Origin: Desulfotignum sp.
GTDB taxonomy: Bacteria > Desulfobacterota > Desulfobacteria > Desulfobacterales > Desulfobacteraceae
Assembly: GCA_011390695.1 (NCBI GenBank)
Contig: JAABRW010000002.1
Coordinates: 1 to 7,537, forward strand
Direction: 5' to 3'
Length of the DNA: 7,537 bases
The notes beneath the pieces are model-generated. The model worked only from the letters and a program-made list of their open reading frames with translations, had not been told where the DNA came from and made no database searches. Position numbers and translations under genes: made by a program. Within the stretch, counting starts at the first letter, position 1; each line of letters starts with the position of its first letter. This document shows, in pieces, positions 5,796 to 7,537 of this stretch.

Positions 5796-6951
5796 AAAAA
5801 AGGGTGCCGGAAAACCGGCACCCAGAAAATCAGTATCAAAAAAAGCAGTGCCCAAAAAATCAGTAACCAAAAAAAAAACATCCCGAACAAAAAAATCGGT
5901 TTCTTCTAAAAAAAAGACCGGCACCCCAAAAAAAGTTGATGTGCCGCTGGAATTAAAAAAGGTGATTATCGGTGTTCTGATTTTGGTGGGTGTTTGTCTT
6001 ACAGGGGCCATGCTGGCGGATATGTATATCCGGCAGCCGGCACCCTTGCCGGAAAAGGCATCCAAGACTGCGGACAAACCTGCCCCTTCACCAGATACTT
6101 ACAAATCAGAGGGCCTGGACAAACCCGCTCCCGTTTATGAAGATATCAGTGAGCTCTCCCCCAAAAAACCCCAGTCCGGACTTATGGAAAAAAATGGACA
6201 CCCCATTGTATATGAAGTCTTTGAGGGACTGGGTGATATCCGAAAAGAGCCTTCTGTTGTCAGGCCGCTGCCGGAAGATGATACCATAAGAATTGCCCTT
6301 ATTATCGATGATATCGGATATGATAAAAAAATTGCAATGGCCCTGTATACACTGGAGCCCAATATCAGCTTTTCCGTATTGCCATGGTCTCCATTCGGCC
6401 GGGTCACCTCCAGAATACTGGCTGAAAAAGGTGCTGAAATCATGCTGCACCTGCCCATGGAACCAATGGAATATCCAGCGGTGAATCCAGGGCCCGGGGC
6501 CCTGCTCACCAGCATGCCCCCTGATGTGCTGATTGCCCAGCTGGAAAAAAATCTGGGTGAGGTCCATGGGGTGTCAGGGGTCAATAACCACATGGGATCC
6601 ATGTTCACCACCCATGCCAACCAGATGAACCAGATCTTTACCATCCTGAAAAAGAAAAATCTGTTTTTCATTGATTCCAGAACTGCGAAAAATTCCCGGT
6701 GCCGTGCATCTGCCCGCCTGCTCCAGCTCCGATTTGCCGAACGGGATGTGTTTTTGGACAATGTCCAGGAGGTAGGCTATATCACCAATCAGTTTTCCCA
6801 GCTCAAAAAAATTGCCAGAAAACACGGGGCTGCCATCGGCATTGGCCACCCGTATCCAGCTACCCTGGAAACCCTGAAGATTGAGCTGCCAAAATTAAAA
6901 GGAGAAATAGAGATCATTCCCGCCAGCCGGATGGTGCGGATTCCCGGTTGA
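5785..6951 (+). CDS. Divergent polysaccharide deacetylase, YibQ-like, membrane-anchored
   Basis: This 388-residue protein has a Lys-rich cytoplasmic tail (1-50, 19 Lys and 2 Arg), one transmembrane helix (about 59-80), a Pro/Lys-rich linker (about 84-165) and a periplasmic domain of the divergent polysaccharide deacetylase family (about 167-386). Conserved polar motifs are IALIIDDIGYD with Asp175-Asp176, LHLPMEP with His222, GVNNHMGSMFT with His269, FFIDSRT with Asp297 and IGIGHPYPATL with His355. These fit a metal-dependent NodB-like fold, but the natural substrate of the family is not established. In E. coli yibQ lies next to envC, and this order is similar, which supports a cell-envelope role. 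Its ATG overlaps the ctpA-type gene by 11 bp. The nearest GGAG is 15 nt upstream, so translation probably depends on coupling. The repeated tail (RKSVS, KKAVP, KKSVT) is unusual. Confidence 0.88.
   Translation: MAIKKKGAGKPAPRKSVSKKAVPKKSVTKKKTSRTKKSVSSKKKTGTPKKVDVPLELKKVIIGVLILVGVCLTGAMLADMYIRQPAPLPEKASKTADKPAPSPDTYKSEGLDKPAPVYEDISELSPKKPQSGLMEKNGHPIVYEVFEGLGDIRKEPSVVRPLPEDDTIRIALIIDDIGYDKKIAMALYTLEPNISFSVLPWSPFGRVTSRILAEKGAEIMLHLPMEPMEYPAVNPGPGALLTSMPPDVLIAQLEKNLGEVHGVSGVNNHMGSMFTTHANQMNQIFTILKKKNLFFIDSRTAKNSRCRASARLLQLRFAERDVFLDNVQEVGYITNQFSQLKKIARKHGAAIGIGHPYPATLETLKIELPKLKGEIEIIPASRMVRIPG
5824..5904 (+). repeat. 15-bp coding tandem repeat (KKSVx units) with A-runs
   Basis: Units encode RKSVS (5824-5838), KKAVP (5839-5853), KKSVT (5854-5868), an interrupting KKKTSRT (5869-5889), then KKSVS (5890-5904). 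Neighbouring 15-bp units match at about 12 of 15 bases, so this looks like repeat expansion. An uninterrupted run of ten A (5869-5878) lies inside and could be prone to slippage. Confidence 0.7.
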
Positions 6952-6952
6952 T

Positions 6953-6977
6953 GTGCCGGGGGCGGCACCGTCCGGCA
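6953..6977 (+). repeat. Competing short inverted repeats after the deacetylase gene
   Basis: GTGCCG (6953-6958) can pair with CGGCAC (6963-6968) around a GGGG loop. Alternatively TGCCGG (6954-6959) can pair with CCGGCA (6972-6977). Either would form a GC-rich hairpin just after the stop at 6951. No T-run follows directly, the first being about 25 nt further on, so this may be a weak terminator or a 3'-end stabiliser rather than a standard intrinsic terminator. Confidence 0.4.
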
Positions 6978-7049
6978 ACTGCATAAATAAAGACAGGCAA
7001 TAATTTTTATTGGTTGAAAAAACAGGGTGTGACATCCCGAACATCAGAC

Positions 7050-7053
7050 GGAG
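7050..7053 (+). promoter_or_regulatory. Ribosome binding site of the thioesterase gene
   Basis: GGAG lies 5 nt before the ATG at 7059. It favours this start over an in-frame TTG at 7014, which would add 15 polar residues not expected in the family. Confidence 0.7.
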
Positions 7054-7058
7054 ACGAC

Positions 7059-7496
7059 ATGCAGCAGATTTGGAAGCAACCCCTTGACATGAAACCCTTT
7101 GAAGCGGTCATCGATAAAACCATAGTGGGCCATATGGGCATTGAATTTACAAAATTCGGACCTGATTTTATCTGTGCCACCATGCCGGTGGACCACCGCA
7201 CAGTCCAGCCCATGGGCATTCTTCATGGCGGGGCATCGGTTGTGCTGGCTGAAACACTGGGCAGTGTGGCCTCTTTTCTGGCCCTGGATTCGGATCATTA
7301 TTCCGTGGGCCTTGAAATATCAGCAAATCATCTCAAGCAGGTGCGCACAGGCAGGGTGACCGGAACGGTGCGGCCGGTACACCTGGGACGTACCACCCAT
7401 GTCTGGGATATTACCATAGAAAATGCAGCCGGAGCAAAGGTCTGTGTGTCCAGATTGACCATGGCAGTGATGCCGGTGGCAGGCAGGGATACCTGA
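7059..7496 (+). CDS. Hotdog-fold acyl-CoA thioesterase, YdiI/MenI/EntH type
   Basis: This 145-residue cytoplasmic protein is close to the usual length (about 137 in E. coli YdiI). It carries the family signature VQPMGILHGGASVVLAETLG (49-68): Gln50, the His56-Gly57-Gly58 turn, and Glu65 as the expected catalytic carboxylate. Later segments ISANHLKQVRTGRVTGTVRP (87-106) and LGRTTHVWDI (109-118) also match the YdiI/EntH group, which hydrolyses aromatic or acyl-CoA thioesters. YdiI (MenI) releases 1,4-dihydroxy-2-naphthoate in menaquinone synthesis. No men genes are in the window, so the substrate is open; a general PaaI-like housekeeping thioesterase is equally possible. It starts 107 bp after the deacetylase gene and may be co-transcribed or have its own promoter. 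A run of eight T (7514-7521) follows the stop, but I found no strong stem before it. Confidence 0.88.
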   Translation: MQQIWKQPLDMKPFEAVIDKTIVGHMGIEFTKFGPDFICATMPVDHRTVQPMGILHGGASVVLAETLGSVASFLALDSDHYSVGLEISANHLKQVRTGRVTGTVRPVHLGRTTHVWDITIENAAGAKVCVSRLTMAVMPVAGRDT

Positions 7497-7537
7497 TAAC
7501 AGAGCAGTCCTTATTTTTTTTCAGGCAAGCATATCCC

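Noticed and set aside
5538..6077. Minus-strand ORF of 179 residues opposite the protease-deacetylase junction
   Set aside because: Its Phe-rich stretches are the complement of the Lys codons in the deacetylase tail; no start signal or domain supports it.
6978..7010. Possible separate promoter for the thioesterase gene (TAATTT near 7001)
   Set aside because: No -35 hexamer is found at a suitable distance; AT-richness alone is not enough.
7484..7521. Terminator after the thioesterase gene (T-run 7514-7521)
   Set aside because: The only stem I see is 4 bp (CAGG/CCTG, 7484-7495), overlaps the coding end and lies too far from the T-run.

Overview
The window looks like ordinary chromosomal DNA from a Gram-negative bacterium. 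The protein style and the gene order ftsE-ftsX-envC-ctpA-polysaccharide deacetylase suggest a sulfate-reducing deltaproteobacterium, possibly Desulfobacterales. That placement is inference from pattern recognition; no marker gene here settles it. No mobile element, CRISPR array, tRNA or rRNA was seen.

Layout. Positions 1-378 hold the 3' end of a VWA-domain (CoxE-like) gene. It converges on a minus-strand tatD-family DNase gene (383-1171), with 4 bp between the two stops. A 281-bp intergenic region (1172-1452) separates tatD from a divergent plus-strand operon. It carries a heptamer repeat, a short GC hairpin, a perfect 14-bp inverted repeat, an A/T palindrome and a good sigma70-like promoter. 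The plus-strand block is ftsE (1453-2148), ftsX (2183-3058), an envC-like activator (3025-4455), a ctpA-type S41 protease (4461-5795) and a divergent polysaccharide deacetylase of the YibQ type (5785-6951). Gaps are at most 34 bp and two junctions overlap, so these five are probably one transcription unit. After 107 bp comes a hotdog thioesterase of the YdiI/MenI/EntH type (7059-7496), then 41 bp to the window end.

How the genes fit together. FtsE (ATPase) and FtsX (membrane subunit) form an ABC-type mechanotransmitter at the division septum. It drives conformational changes in a periplasmic coiled-coil protein of the EnvC class, which switches on cell-wall amidases. The EnvC-like protein here has a degenerate LytM domain, fitting an activator rather than an enzyme, and an extra N-terminal SH3b domain. 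The S41 protease and the membrane-anchored deacetylase are exported envelope proteins that plausibly tune the same process; that is inference from gene order. The most unusual points are the Lys-rich, tandem-repeated cytoplasmic tail of the deacetylase, the SH3b plus degenerate LytM architecture, and the structured DNA upstream of ftsE. I see no clear evidence of a wholly new system.
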